From: JAWXUK01 sp044432725
GTDB lineage: Bacteria; Bacillota; Clostridia; Oscillospirales; Oscillospiraceae
Reading direction: 5' to 3'
Assembly (NCBI GenBank): GCA_044432725.1
Contig: JAWXUL010000017.1
Span: forward strand, 1-52,346
Length of the DNA stretch: 52,346 nucleotides
Below the pieces are notes generated by a model. The model was not told the origin of the DNA, made no database searches, and saw only the letters and a program-made list of their open reading frames with translations. A program made the position numbers and the translations under genes. Of the stretch, positions 40,540 to 48,240 are shown in pieces; position 1 is the first letter of the stretch, and each line of letters opens with the position of its first letter.

Positions 40540-40947
40540 CTAGTCTATATTTGACAGGTCTTGCACTGTCGTTCCTTCTGGTGCGTGTTTTGTCATTTTC
40601 AGGCAGTTTTCGGCTTTCGCTTTCCATGAATAAAAGCCCACTGACATGGCAGTGGGAGCACCAATGTATGTGAGTAATGTCCCCAGTTCCTCTGGGTGCT
40701 CCCATACCACCGATACCCCCACTAAAAAACCCACAAAGTAAGTGGCAAAAACAATCAGCATGATTATTTTTGAAAATTCCAGTGGTTTTTTCTTTTTGCG
40801 TGTTCGTTTCTTTGACATTTCTTCTAAATCGCTTGTCTGATAGGCACGGCTTGTCTGTTTCTTGTTAGAAAAAAACATAGCCACCACCACCAGAAGAGCG
40901 GCCAGAACTAACAGGACAGCAACCATGAGCATCGTTTTTTCTTCCAT
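40540..40947 (-). CDS. Phage membrane protein, unknown function
   Basis: About 135 residues; ATG 40947 (or GTG 40950) behind AAAGGAGGTGA. Hydrophobic segments at about 5-25 (MLMVAVLLVLAALLVVVAMF), 62-82 (IIMLIVFATYFVGFLVGVS) and 92-110, with a strongly basic KKRTRKKKKP loop between the first two. Conserved in position between structural and lysis genes. It may be a lysis regulator or holin partner. No family is recognised. Confidence 0.65.
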   Translation of the reverse strand: MEEKTMLMVAVLLVLAALLVVVAMFFSNKKQTSRAYQTSDLEEMSKKRTRKKKKPLEFSKIIMLIVFATYFVGFLVGVSVVWEHPEELGTLLTYIGAPTAMSVGFYSWKAKAENCLKMTKHAPEGTTVQDLSNID

Positions 40948-40968
40948 CACTTCTCACCTCCTTTCGCT

Positions 40969-41325
40969 TTATTTGTGACTTTTCTTACTCAAAGCCTTTT
41001 CTTTCAGGTATTTTCCCACCTCTTCTTGTGCTTTGTGGCACTTTCCGTTGCCCTCTTGTTTGACTATGGCATGATCCAAGAGTGCTTCCACCGCCCCAGC
41101 TAAAATGACCACACCTTCATTTAGATAGTCTAGGTCATTCTGCTGATTTCCTGTCCATCCCTCCAAACTTTGAAGTCTTTGTTCTTCTGTTTGATTTTTT
41201 TTGCCGATGTTCATCAATTTTTTGATCGGAACACTCAATTTCTCCACCGCATAAATGCCACCTGCAAGAAAGACGACAAAATTCACCGCCCCTTGGGTGA
41301 TGTCCCATACACCATTTGCATCCAA
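40969..41325 (-). CDS. Phage protein with one membrane segment, unknown
   Basis: 118 residues if started at TTG 41325, 5 bases after GGGGGGTGAG; the longer frame crosses a hairpin and has no RBS. ITQGAVNFVVFLAGGIYAVE is a membrane segment, followed by a soluble region with heptad features (EEQRLQSLEGW...NDLDYLNEGVV). Possibly a second holin or a lysis accessory. Placement directly after XkdX is typical of clostridial phage lysis cassettes. Confidence 0.62.
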   Translation of the reverse strand: MDANGVWDITQGAVNFVVFLAGGIYAVEKLSVPIKKLMNIGKKNQTEEQRLQSLEGWTGNQQNDLDYLNEGVVILAGAVEALLDHAIVKQEGNGKCHKAQEEVGKYLKEKALSKKSHK

Positions 41326-41360
41326 ATTCTCACCCCCCTTCAAATAAATTCCTATGTATA

Positions 41361-41398
41361 CCAACTGTTGCAGATTTTGCAACAGTTGGACCTTTTTT
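41361..41398 (+). terminator. Hairpin with plus-strand T run
   Basis: CCAACTGTTGCA (41361-41372) and TGCAACAGTTGG (41378-41389), then T6 on the plus strand. No plus-strand gene ends here. On the minus strand it lies just after the XkdX stop and may tune downstream expression. Confidence 0.6.
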
Positions 41399-41561
41399 AA
41401 GCTGTATACTTTTCCCCGATATAGGTTTTATACTCTGCTTCGGTGATAACTTTCTCCACCACGTCAGCTTTCGCCAACGATTTCACTTCCTCTTGCAAGG
41501 AGGAATGGACACTAGAAAAGGCATAACCTTTTTTCACTTGCGACCAGAAAAAAACTCCCAT
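41397..41561 (-). CDS. xkdX: XkdX-like small phage protein
   Basis: 54 residues: MGVFFWSQVKKGYAF at the start and VITEAEYKTYIGEKYTA at the end, the Trp-containing start and Tyr-Ile-Gly end typical of XkdX proteins in PBSX-like phages. The ATG at 41561 lies 2 bases beyond the previous stop and uses GGTGAG. XkdX proteins are small tail or fibre-associated components of unproven role. Confidence 0.72.
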   Translation of the reverse strand: MGVFFWSQVKKGYAFSSVHSSLQEEVKSLAKADVVEKVITEAEYKTYIGEKYTA

Positions 41562-41563
41562 GC

Positions 41564-41803
41564 TTACTCACCACCTTCCAGTTTGGCTTCCAACTCTTCA
41601 ACCTTCTCTTGAAGAACAAAAAATCTTGTAGCAAGGTCAACAAATGCCTCGGACAGTTCCATGGAGGACATCCAAGTTTCAATCAAAGCCTCGTTTGTGA
41701 TTTCTGTTTCTTCATTCAAGGTATTCACATTTTGTGTCAGTGTTTTATTGTCTTTGATTCCCTTGGCTTCTTTTACACTGGTTTCTTTGTGCTGAACACT
41801 CAT
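41564..41803 (-). CDS. Small coiled-coil phage protein
   Basis: 79 residues; ATG 41803 overlaps the target gene stop (ATGA) with GGAGGG upstream. ETSVKEAKGIKDNKTLTQNV is polar, and RFFVLQEKVEELEAKLEG is a clear heptad coiled coil. Position between the receptor-binding-type protein and XkdX suggests a fibre chaperone or tail accessory. No known family. Confidence 0.65.
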   Translation of the reverse strand: MSVQHKETSVKEAKGIKDNKTLTQNVNTLNEETEITNEALIETWMSSMELSEAFVDLATRFFVLQEKVEELEAKLEGGE

Positions 41804-43215
41804 TCAAAATTCCCTCCAATATAAGTGATGTAGCAGTCACCCACCGCCTGATTCCGTGACACTTTGATTCGCAGGTTGAACCCCCAATTTTCGGCGGTTT
41901 TACTGGTGTTTGTCAAATCAAATTTTTTGTTGGTTTCAATGGCAGTGGTGACATCTTCCCATGTGGGTTCGTCATCATATCCATTGTTGCAAACTTCCAC
42001 GGAAAAACTGGCGCCACTTGGGATGGACCGTGTGACTGTCATTGTCCCCACGGAAACACAGTCGTCAGCTGGCAAAGGGGTTTCCAGTGTGAGGAAAATT
42101 TCACCCTCCATTTTATTGAATGTGTGGGTTTGTTCCGTTGCTCCGCCCATGCTGTCCTGTGCGTGGATAGAAATGGTGTTTGCCCCGTTTTGCAGTGCCA
42201 CCCATTCACTTTGATTTACATCAAAGCTGTTTTCCGCTCCCAGCGACACAGTGAATGTCCGCTTTGTCGCTCCATTGATTTTCTCGGTGACAGTTGTGGT
42301 GTCCCCTTCTTCATCGGTCACGGTGTAGGCTTGGGAAAATGTTGTGGTCTTGTCGCCTAGGTCGCTATCGCTCCCAGAGATTTGAGGAGGGGCGTTCCAT
42401 GTGATTTCATACACACCATCTGAATTAGGGCTATCAGATACCGAGATAGAAGAGGGCAGATTCCAAAGCGGGCACACACCCCAAGAGCCAAAGTACGCAT
42501 TGATGCTGCTCAACGTCCCAGAGGAATAGACGATACGCACAGAGTAGGAGTCGGAAGCGTATGCGTCCCGGAGCCAGTAGTACCATGCAGATCCTACTTT
42601 GAAGCTGGAGTTGGTATATTCACTTTCCGCCACGGCTTCAGCTGTAGGGGTTTGCAGTCTGGAAGTGTTGTCTGAAAAACCAGACATTACGGTCCCACAA
42701 GTGTGATCGCCTGCCAGATTTACTTCTGTGCAAGAAGGGAAGAACACTTTGTCCACACAGGTTTCAGTGCCACCGCCGTCCACGGTGGCTTTCCCTACAG
42801 TCAGGGTGGTGTCCATCATGGCTTCTTTCATATCGCTGGAAAAACCAGATAAGAAGCCAGCTTCTGCATCGTATTCGTTGTAATTGCTCCACACATTGGC
42901 ATTGCTTGGGGGTGCGTCTGTGCTGTGCTGTGCAGAATACCAGTTGGCTAGGTCGCTGTTTAACCATTTTCGGATATTGGAATAAATCCAGCGGTTGTTC
43001 CCATAGCTTCTGCGGCTTGAATCGGTGTTGCTGGCTTCGATTGCATCAAAAGCCTTGAGGCAAAGGATATTCTCTGACATCAAGGTCACGGAATTGGCAG
43101 GGTAGCCAGCATGGTTCTTTGCTCTGATTTTCATGGTGATTGGCTTGCCTAAATAGGTGGTACTTGGGTCTTGCACCAACGCACCAACAGGCAAGTTTCC
43201 TAGTGTTTGCGCCAT
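41800..43215 (-). CDS. DGR target: tail-fibre protein with lectin-fold (DUF6273-like) variable domain
   Basis: 471 residues. Residues ~1-255 resemble DUF6273, a C-type-lectin-like fold: SENILCLKAFDAIE, NIRKWLNSDLANW, DKVFFPSCTEVNL, WYYWLRDAY, and the VR-coded strand region (219-250) ending GVCPLWNLPSS. About 215 residues follow that look like two Ig-like beta domains (FTVSLGAENSFDVN, LTLETPLPADDCVS). It likely sits at the fibre tip and binds host surface structures. ATG 43215 lies 16 bases inside the reverse transcriptase end, after AAGGAGAG. Unusually the VR is internal, not C-terminal. Confidence 0.88.
   Translation of the reverse strand: MAQTLGNLPVGALVQDPSTTYLGKPITMKIRAKNHAGYPANSVTLMSENILCLKAFDAIEASNTDSSRRSYGNNRWIYSNIRKWLNSDLANWYSAQHSTDAPPSNANVWSNYNEYDAEAGFLSGFSSDMKEAMMDTTLTVGKATVDGGGTETCVDKVFFPSCTEVNLAGDHTCGTVMSGFSDNTSRLQTPTAEAVAESEYTNSSFKVGSAWYYWLRDAYASDSYSVRIVYSSGTLSSINAYFGSWGVCPLWNLPSSISVSDSPNSDGVYEITWNAPPQISGSDSDLGDKTTTFSQAYTVTDEEGDTTTVTEKINGATKRTFTVSLGAENSFDVNQSEWVALQNGANTISIHAQDSMGGATEQTHTFNKMEGEIFLTLETPLPADDCVSVGTMTVTRSIPSGASFSVEVCNNGYDDEPTWEDVTTAIETNKKFDLTNTSKTAENWGFNLRIKVSRNQAVGDCYITYIGGNFE
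42467..42559 (-). repeat. DGR variable repeat (VR)
   Basis: A 93-base copy of TR at offset 2080. Thirteen substitutions, each at a TR adenine (sense strand). The 3' part (42467-42482, sense) is G/C-rich and identical to TR, fitting the initiation-of-mutagenic-homology site. It codes for residues 219-250 of the target. Confidence 0.95.
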
Positions 43216-44336
43216 TTTTTCTCACTCTCCTTAAATAATTCTTTGAAATACTTGTCCATATCCTGTACAAGGTGATAACTATTACCATGGAGGGCGTGGG
43301 TTCTCCAGCTTCCATAGGAATGTTCCACCTCTTCCAAGGTGATTTCGCCAAAGTCTAGCTTTTGACGCAATTTTTTAAGGACACGTTTTCGGTTTGTTTT
43401 GGACTTTTGTCGCACTTTCCGTATCACTTTCCCTGAATCTGTCAAGTAGCTGTGAAATCCTAAAAAGTCAATGCCATTTTTCAGAGGGAAAATGTTGGTT
43501 TTATTGTTCAACGTCAGCCCTTTTTCTGCTGTGAATGCTTCTATTTGCAAAAGGCAGTATTTTAGATAATGTTTATTGTCGTGTATCAGGTAAAAATCAT
43601 CCATATATCTGCCATAGTGCTCAATATGCAACTTCTCCTTGATGAAATGGTCTAAGTCTGAAAGGTACAGCACCGCAAACCATTGAGAAGTCTGGTTTCC
43701 TATTGGAATCCCCACATTGTCCGTGCTGTCAATGATTAAGTCCACCAGCCACAGAATATCTGGGTCTTGGATGTGCTTTCTCATATCTTGCTTGAGTTTT
43801 TCGTGAGGAATCTTATAGAAAAATTTTGTTACATCACATTTAAGAACCCAGCCGTCCGCAAAATCTGCCCCTGAATAAGTGCTGTAGGGCAAGCCTGCTC
43901 CTTGGCAGTGCTCTGTTGCTATTGCCTTTCGGCGAAAGTAGAAAGAACGCATATCTTTTGTGAGTAGGTCTAAGCCGTAGTGCGTTCCTTTTCCTTTCTG
44001 TGATGCGGAATTAGATTTGATGAATGTGGATTCCAGCATTGGTTCTAGTACATTGTCACAAAGAGAATGCTGGACAACTTTGTCTTTGAAAGAATTTGTC
44101 ATCACGATTCTTTCTTTGGGTTCATAGATGACAAAGGTGAAATAATCCGAAAGGCTGTACGTTTTGTGCTGTAGCATTTCGGACAAAAGATGGATAGCTT
44201 CCAGAAGATTTGCTTCAAACTTCATGACACTTTCGTTGCCACGTTTTCCACGGCGTGCCATGAGAAAAGCACGATACAAATTCTGGAAGCTATAGATATG
44301 ATCGTAAGTAATAGCGGGCATTTTTGTGCGTTCCAT
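43200..44336 (-). CDS. DGR reverse transcriptase
   Basis: 378 residues. RT motifs: VLKCDVTKFFYKIP (motif A Asp), GIPIGNQTSQWFAVLYLS (motif B with the DGR hallmark IGxxxSQ), YGRYMDDFYLI (catalytic YMDD), and IDFLGFHSYL. The C-terminal ~70 residues are basic and helical. It copies TR RNA into adenine-mutated cDNA that replaces VR. ATG 44336 after GGGAGAAG. No maturase or endonuclease domain, excluding a group II intron. TR lies just upstream and the target overlaps its end. Confidence 0.95.
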   Translation of the reverse strand: MERTKMPAITYDHIYSFQNLYRAFLMARRGKRGNESVMKFEANLLEAIHLLSEMLQHKTYSLSDYFTFVIYEPKERIVMTNSFKDKVVQHSLCDNVLEPMLESTFIKSNSASQKGKGTHYGLDLLTKDMRSFYFRRKAIATEHCQGAGLPYSTYSGADFADGWVLKCDVTKFFYKIPHEKLKQDMRKHIQDPDILWLVDLIIDSTDNVGIPIGNQTSQWFAVLYLSDLDHFIKEKLHIEHYGRYMDDFYLIHDNKHYLKYCLLQIEAFTAEKGLTLNNKTNIFPLKNGIDFLGFHSYLTDSGKVIRKVRQKSKTNRKRVLKKLRQKLDFGEITLEEVEHSYGSWRTHALHGNSYHLVQDMDKYFKELFKESEKKWRKH

Positions 44337-44546
44337 AGTTTCTCTTCTCCCTGCCGTGTGTAGGCTTGACCTTTTTCAATGTCTTGCCATCGGTCCATCC
44401 AGTGCGCCCACCAGATGTGCGGATTCTCACCGCCAGTCTTGTATTTACCACTTGTGCCACGTTGGACGTGTGGAGGGATAGCCTCTCCTTTGGTGATGGT
44501 CCTCTGTTTTCGCCTTTCGGGGTACTAAGTCACGGTATTCCACCAG

Positions 44547-44639
44547 AGCGGGCACACACCCCTATTGCCATTGTACGCATTGTTGTTGCTCAACGTCCCA
44601 GAGGAATTGACGTTACGCACATTGTAGGAGTTGGAAGCT
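44547..44639 (-). repeat. DGR template repeat (TR)
   Basis: It lies between avd and the reverse transcriptase. On the sense strand it has 24 adenines, mostly in AAC/AAT codons when read in the target frame (eight AAY plus one AGG are changed in VR). 44337-44665 has no gene; the part between TR and the reverse transcriptase probably belongs to the noncoding template RNA. Confidence 0.95.
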
Positions 44640-44665
44640 ACAGAAGCCACCCCAAAAAATCATCG

Positions 44666-45073
44666 CTATTGCGGTATTTGCTGTGCCCTTGCAAGGTCTT
44701 TGTTTCTCCATGCAAGGGTCATGTTTCTGACATCAAGCACCAGACGTGACCACTCGGCGCATTGCTGTGTGCTGATCGCTTTAGATGCCAACATTGCTTC
44801 AATGAGGTTAAGGGTAGTTTTGCATCGTGTCAGCACTCTTTTTTGGTAATATTGGCGGTCGGCAAATTCCCTTGGGTCTTGGATGTTTGATTCGTTCGCC
44901 TCCACCACAAAGTCCAGAATATCCATTGTGCTGTCCATGATTCTATTCCCATATACAAAGCGGTATTTCTTAGGGAATTTTGACGATGTTGTCACCCTGA
45001 CAGTATATTCTACCAGCGTTTTAGACTTTGTTATGATTCCAAATTCTGCTTTAGGTTGCTGATTGTACGCCAT
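44666..45073 (-). CDS. avd: DGR accessory variability determinant (Avd-like)
   Basis: 135 residues, basic and helical: TLVEYTVRVTTSSKFPKKYR, NRIMDSTMDILDFVVEANES and TLNLIEAMLASKAI. The pattern SSKFPKKYRF at the end of helix 1 is typical of the four-helix-bundle Avd family, which forms a pentamer that binds the reverse transcriptase and template RNA. Its stop is 27 bases before TR. Its ATG overlaps the previous gene by 23 bases. Confidence 0.82.
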   Translation of the reverse strand: MAYNQQPKAEFGIITKSKTLVEYTVRVTTSSKFPKKYRFVYGNRIMDSTMDILDFVVEANESNIQDPREFADRQYYQKRVLTRCKTTLNLIEAMLASKAISTQQCAEWSRLVLDVRNMTLAWRNKDLARAQQIPQ

Positions 45074-45296
45074 GCCGACACCACCCTTCTCTTATTTTTT
45101 CGATAAGTTTGGGGTTTCCGTAGAAATCAAACCCATACTCACGAACCACAAGCCTTCCTCGCTCTCCAGTGTACAAAGTCCCATAAAGCACAAGCTGATT
45201 ATCAGGGGCACACTGGGAGCAAGGTGGTTCTAATTCGGTGAATAAATGCCCTATATAGCACCCTGTCATTCCTGTGGTACAGGCTACTTTTAACAT
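45051..45296 (-). CDS. Small phage protein, unknown
   Basis: 81 residues: MLKVACTTGMTGCYIGHLFT, then CSQCAPDNQLVLYGTLYTG and FDFYGNPKLIEKI. Several Cys (CSQC) could bind metal. It overlaps both neighbours by a few bases, so it is part of the fibre-DGR operon. I do not recognise a family. Confidence 0.65.
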   Translation of the reverse strand: MLKVACTTGMTGCYIGHLFTELEPPCSQCAPDNQLVLYGTLYTGERGRLVVREYGFDFYGNPKLIEKIREGWCRHGVQSAT

Positions 45297-45760
45297 TCAA
45301 TTCTCCCTTTTTCCTGATTCCAGATACCTTTGCTCAAGAGGATGCCGTCCAAATTATCGGCTTTGATGGAATAAGGGTTGGCGGTTATATTGGATTCTAC
45401 AGAATCCTCAACCTTGTCCAATCTGCCTTGCATTTCCGCCACACTTGCACTCAAAGAAACAGTCTGGGAAAGTGCGGAGGCGGCTGTTGCCGCCCCCGTT
45501 TCCCAGATTTCTTTTTCTTGTGAGGAGGTGTGGATGGAGGTGTCAATGGTATGAGCAGTCATTCCGCTGTCAGCATTGAAATTCTCTAAATATTGATACA
45601 GGTTTTCGATGTCTTCTGGTCTGGTCACGACAAAAAGTCCGTAGATTTTTCCGTCCTTTTCTTTGACATGAGGTGTTCCCTGAATATAGGTAATCTCCAC
45701 TGGTTGTGTGGTTTCTGGCTCTTGAGTTTCAATGATTTCTTTGTTTACATCGGTTTCCAT
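45290..45760 (-). CDS. Phage fibre-associated protein, unknown
   Basis: 156 residues; ATG 45760 after GGAGG. An acidic, Thr/Pro-rich start, a compact segment (IYGLFVVTRPEDIENLYQYL), then a predicted helical stretch (GAATAASALSQTVSLSASVA) with LDKVEDSVESN, and KADNLDGILLSKGIWNQEKG at the end. Possibly a tail-fibre assembly factor. Overlaps the next gene by 7 bases. Confidence 0.62.
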   Translation of the reverse strand: METDVNKEIIETQEPETTQPVEITYIQGTPHVKEKDGKIYGLFVVTRPEDIENLYQYLENFNADSGMTAHTIDTSIHTSSQEKEIWETGAATAASALSQTVSLSASVAEMQGRLDKVEDSVESNITANPYSIKADNLDGILLSKGIWNQEKGRIEC

Positions 45761-45777
45761 CTCAAAACCTCCTTAGA

Positions 45778-46389
45778 TTATTTAGTGACGAAATACAATC
45801 CGTCAGGTGCGTCCGTTGCTGGAACTTCTGACACCACAGAGATGACAGGCATGGTGATGTCCACGGATTTGTCACCACTTGCGATATTTTGAACCACACC
45901 ATTGACTTTGAATTTTTCAAGTTTGTTCTCTTGAGCCAAGTCCCAAGCTTCAATTTTTCCAGTGGTAATGGTTTCAATGATGGCAATCACGGTGTCTTTC
46001 ACCAAAGAAGAGCCAGTCACTTTGTCCACTTTGTTCAACTGACCTTCTGTCAACAAAGTCATTGCATCTTTGTTGGTTTTAATCAAGTTGAACAGTTCAA
46101 GCATATCATTCCCATCTTCTGGGGCGCCGCCGATAAGCTCATTCATTTTGTCATCGACATATTTTTCCATACTCACAGAGGTAGGGGTTTCTCCAAGGTC
46201 TGTGATAATAGTAGCAATGACCGCCGCCAAAGTTGTGGTGGTGGTGCCGCCTTGACCATCGCTGACAGTGATTTCCACATTTGTTCCTTTGGTTTCTGGC
46301 ATAATGCGTTTCAGAATGCCGTCCACTTTTGCGGTCAGTACACCGTCTACCGCTTCCACTGTGTTGATGTCAATAATTGTATCTGCCAT
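45778..46389 (-). CDS. Phage structural protein (fibre or head-fibre type), unknown
   Basis: 203 residues: VEAVDGVLTAKVDGILKRIM, a Gly/Thr-rich loop (GQGGTTTTT), DDKMNELIGGAPEDGNDMLE, and a C-terminal DAPDGLYFVTK. Segments like YVDDKMNELIGG occur in neck fibre proteins of Bacillota phages. It lies between the gpH-like fibre and smaller fibre-associated genes. Weak RBS (GAGAGTG). Confidence 0.65.
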   Translation of the reverse strand: MADTIIDINTVEAVDGVLTAKVDGILKRIMPETKGTNVEITVSDGQGGTTTTTLAAVIATIITDLGETPTSVSMEKYVDDKMNELIGGAPEDGNDMLELFNLIKTNKDAMTLLTEGQLNKVDKVTGSSLVKDTVIAIIETITTGKIEAWDLAQENKLEKFKVNGVVQNIASGDKSVDITMPVISVVSEVPATDAPDGLYFVTK

Positions 46390-46420
46390 AATTTATACAC
46401 TCTCTTTCATACGTTGTCGC

Positions 46421-47233
46421 TTATTTGCGACTTATTTTGAACAACGGTGCTTCATCAACAGAAGTTTGTTCTTCCGCATTAGAAATGCCCATTGTCACAC
46501 CGTCTATGACAACATTTAAGGGCATTTCTTCATCTACTAAATCAAGAGCCACCACCTCCTTTACGTTGGAATCGACCTCTGGATCTGTGACCTCTGGATC
46601 TGTGACCTCTGGATCTGTGGTTTCAATGTCGCCGCCTGTAGTGTCAGGAATTTTCCACCACATCATGCCTACAGGAAAATCAGTTGGCATCGTAGGTGAA
46701 ACCACTGTTCCTCCTCCCATGAGAGCAAATAATTCCTTATGTGCTTCTGGGTCTTCATTGTGGTTTTCCAAATCCTCTGCGGTTGCCATAATTGTGGAAC
46801 TATCCACCACGAAATTCAGTGTCCCTGCATTGGTCAAGACAATGTTCATAGACACTTCAATCTTGCCGATGATGCCTGATTCAATCAGGACTTTTTCAAT
46901 GTCGGCGGTGTTTGCAATGGCAATCATGGTATCATCATCTGTAAACAACGCAAGTTCTCTGATCGTGAATCCTCCCACATCTGCTGGAATGACACCACGG
47001 GCTGTGATCATATTGGATGAATTTTTGTTGACCTCGTAGGCGCCGATTGCACCACGCCACACCTCGTTTTTCAGTTCTGTCATTTCTTTGGTCGGCAAAT
47101 AATATGCTCCACCGCCATCACCTGCGGCAATGGTAACGACATTCACTTTTTTTCCTTCCGTGGTTGCGACAAATACCTTGTTCACGCCACTATCTGTGAT
47201 GATAGTGCCGTATTTTTGGGATGTTGTACTCAT
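46421..47233 (-). CDS. Phage tail fibre protein, gpH-like N-terminus
   Basis: 270 residues. The first ~150 match the tail-collar fibre N-terminal domain that attaches P2-type fibres to the baseplate: YGTIITDSGVNKVF, TIAAGDGGGAYY, LKNEVWRGAI, GFTIRELALFTDD. A short segment mentions WWKIPDTTGG, then three TDPEV repeats and an acidic tail. The C-terminus is short for a fibre, so receptor binding may be delegated to the DGR target. ATGA overlap with gpI. Confidence 0.8.
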   Translation of the reverse strand: MSTTSQKYGTIITDSGVNKVFVATTEGKKVNVVTIAAGDGGGAYYLPTKEMTELKNEVWRGAIGAYEVNKNSSNMITARGVIPADVGGFTIRELALFTDDDTMIAIANTADIEKVLIESGIIGKIEVSMNIVLTNAGTLNFVVDSSTIMATAEDLENHNEDPEAHKELFALMGGGTVVSPTMPTDFPVGMMWWKIPDTTGGDIETTDPEVTDPEVTDPEVDSNVKEVVALDLVDEEMPLNVVIDGVTMGISNAEEQTSVDEAPLFKISRK

Positions 47234-48240
47234 TTCTCATTCTCCTTCATACTGATTTCAATTTTTTGGTCTACTTGTGTTTTTCCACCAACGTCAAACT
47301 CTCCTGTCGTACTAATTTTATCTGTCAGAAGAGGCAACACATCAAGGCTTGTTTCCGTGGATGTAACCCCTGTTGCTTCTACGATGGTTTCTAACTCTAT
47401 TTCTTTCACTAAGAAAGGCATGATTTCAAGGCTTGTTTCTGCCGACGTTTCGCCACCTGCTCTTATTTCTAAATCAAGAGTTATTCCACTGACTAAGAAA
47501 GGCAGAATTTCTAGGCTTGTTTCGGAGGAGGTGAATGCTCCTGCCTCTGCTGTGGCTTCTAGGCTTATTTCGTCCACAAGGAATGGTTGAATTTCTAAAT
47601 TTGTTTCAGAAACTGTGAATGCCCCTGCTTCTGCCGTAGCTTCTAAGTTTATTTCATCCACAAGGAAGGGCATGACCTCCACCACATTCGTGATAACAGC
47701 ATACCCTCCAAGCTGTATTTCAGCGGTGCTTTCTACTTGAAATGCAATATAATCAAGATGACTTCGACAATTTTTATAGAAGTGAATCCGCTCAACTAAG
47801 CTTATTTGCTGTGTTGAGGTGATTCCAGTATCTGATATATCCACATTCAAACGGAAAAAATACGGCTCTCCGCCGTATTGAAACCACTCTTCCACTGTGC
47901 TTTTGGGGTGTACATCGCTTGTCGCTGTTTCAACGGCATACTTTGTCCCCATCTTCATGTGTACTTTTACAGAATTTTTTATCACCCTGCGTTTGGTTTC
48001 TACACTGTGCCTATAGTCGTACCAATCAACATGGAGGTCATAGGCAAGGATGTCCAATATTTCTTCACTTAGTTCATCTATCCGTGGATATATTTTGTTT
48101 TTGTGTATTTCTAGGGCTGTGGCTGTCATCTGTCCGCTGATTGCTTGTGCCACGGCTAGAATGTCAGGGTCTTCCTGTAATGTCTTAGGGAGGAATCTGG
48201 TGCGGTCTATGGTATAAATGTCATTGGTGACATTACTCAT
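47230..48240 (-). CDS. Phage tail protein I with five C-terminal 28-residue repeats
   Basis: About 336 residues from ATG 48240, overlapping the J gene by 8 bases. The first ~185 fit P2 gpI (LPKTLQEDPDILAVAQAIS, LAYDLHVDWYDY, KMGTKYAVET, IHFYKNCRSHLDYIAFQV), a baseplate protein that links fibres. The C-terminal 140 residues are five repeats of 28 with the frame LEI-PFLVDEI-LEA. This repeat tail is not part of the usual gpI. Confidence 0.85.
   Translation of the reverse strand: MSNVTNDIYTIDRTRFLPKTLQEDPDILAVAQAISGQMTATALEIHKNKIYPRIDELSEEILDILAYDLHVDWYDYRHSVETKRRVIKNSVKVHMKMGTKYAVETATSDVHPKSTVEEWFQYGGEPYFFRLNVDISDTGITSTQQISLVERIHFYKNCRSHLDYIAFQVESTAEIQLGGYAVITNVVEVMPFLVDEINLEATAEAGAFTVSETNLEIQPFLVDEISLEATAEAGAFTSSETSLEILPFLVSGITLDLEIRAGGETSAETSLEIMPFLVKEIELETIVEATGVTSTETSLDVLPLLTDKISTTGEFDVGGKTQVDQKIEISMKENEK
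47263..47682 (-). repeat. Five tandem 84-bp coding repeats in gpI
   Basis: Each unit encodes 28 residues: VEVMPFLVDEINLEA..., LEIQPFLVDEISLEA..., LEILPFLVSGITLDL..., LEIMPFLVKEIELET..., LDVLPLLTDKISTTG.... The first two are nearly identical. Probably a beta-strand stalk. Confidence 0.88.

Larger units (their letters stand above)
41800..45073 (-). other. Diversity-generating retroelement (DGR)
   Basis: In transcription order: Avd-like gene, template repeat TR, reverse transcriptase, target gene with variable repeat VR. TR and VR (93 bases) differ at 13 positions, all at TR adenines on the sense strand. All required parts are present and open, so the system appears functional. Confidence 0.95.

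Noticed and set aside
40520..40705. Longer lysozyme start within the upstream membrane protein gene
   Set aside because: Overlaps another gene for 166 bases with no RBS; the GTG at 40519 has a full AGGAGG.
42421..42466. DNA hairpin downstream of VR as in some DGR phages
   Set aside because: Only weak 4-5 bp stems are visible; not convincing.
43200..44336. Group II intron or retron reverse transcriptase
   Set aside because: No maturase or endonuclease domain, no intron RNA ends, no msr/msd; the IGxxxSQ motif and the TR/VR pair define a DGR.
44366..44849. Open frames on the plus strand across the template repeat
   Set aside because: They are antisense to the template RNA and avd, have no RBS, and the stretch is explained by TR and its flanks.
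46561..46620. Tandem 15-base repeats on the fibre gene as a CRISPR-like or regulatory array
   Set aside because: They encode TDPEV three times in frame in an acidic linker; ordinary coding repeat.
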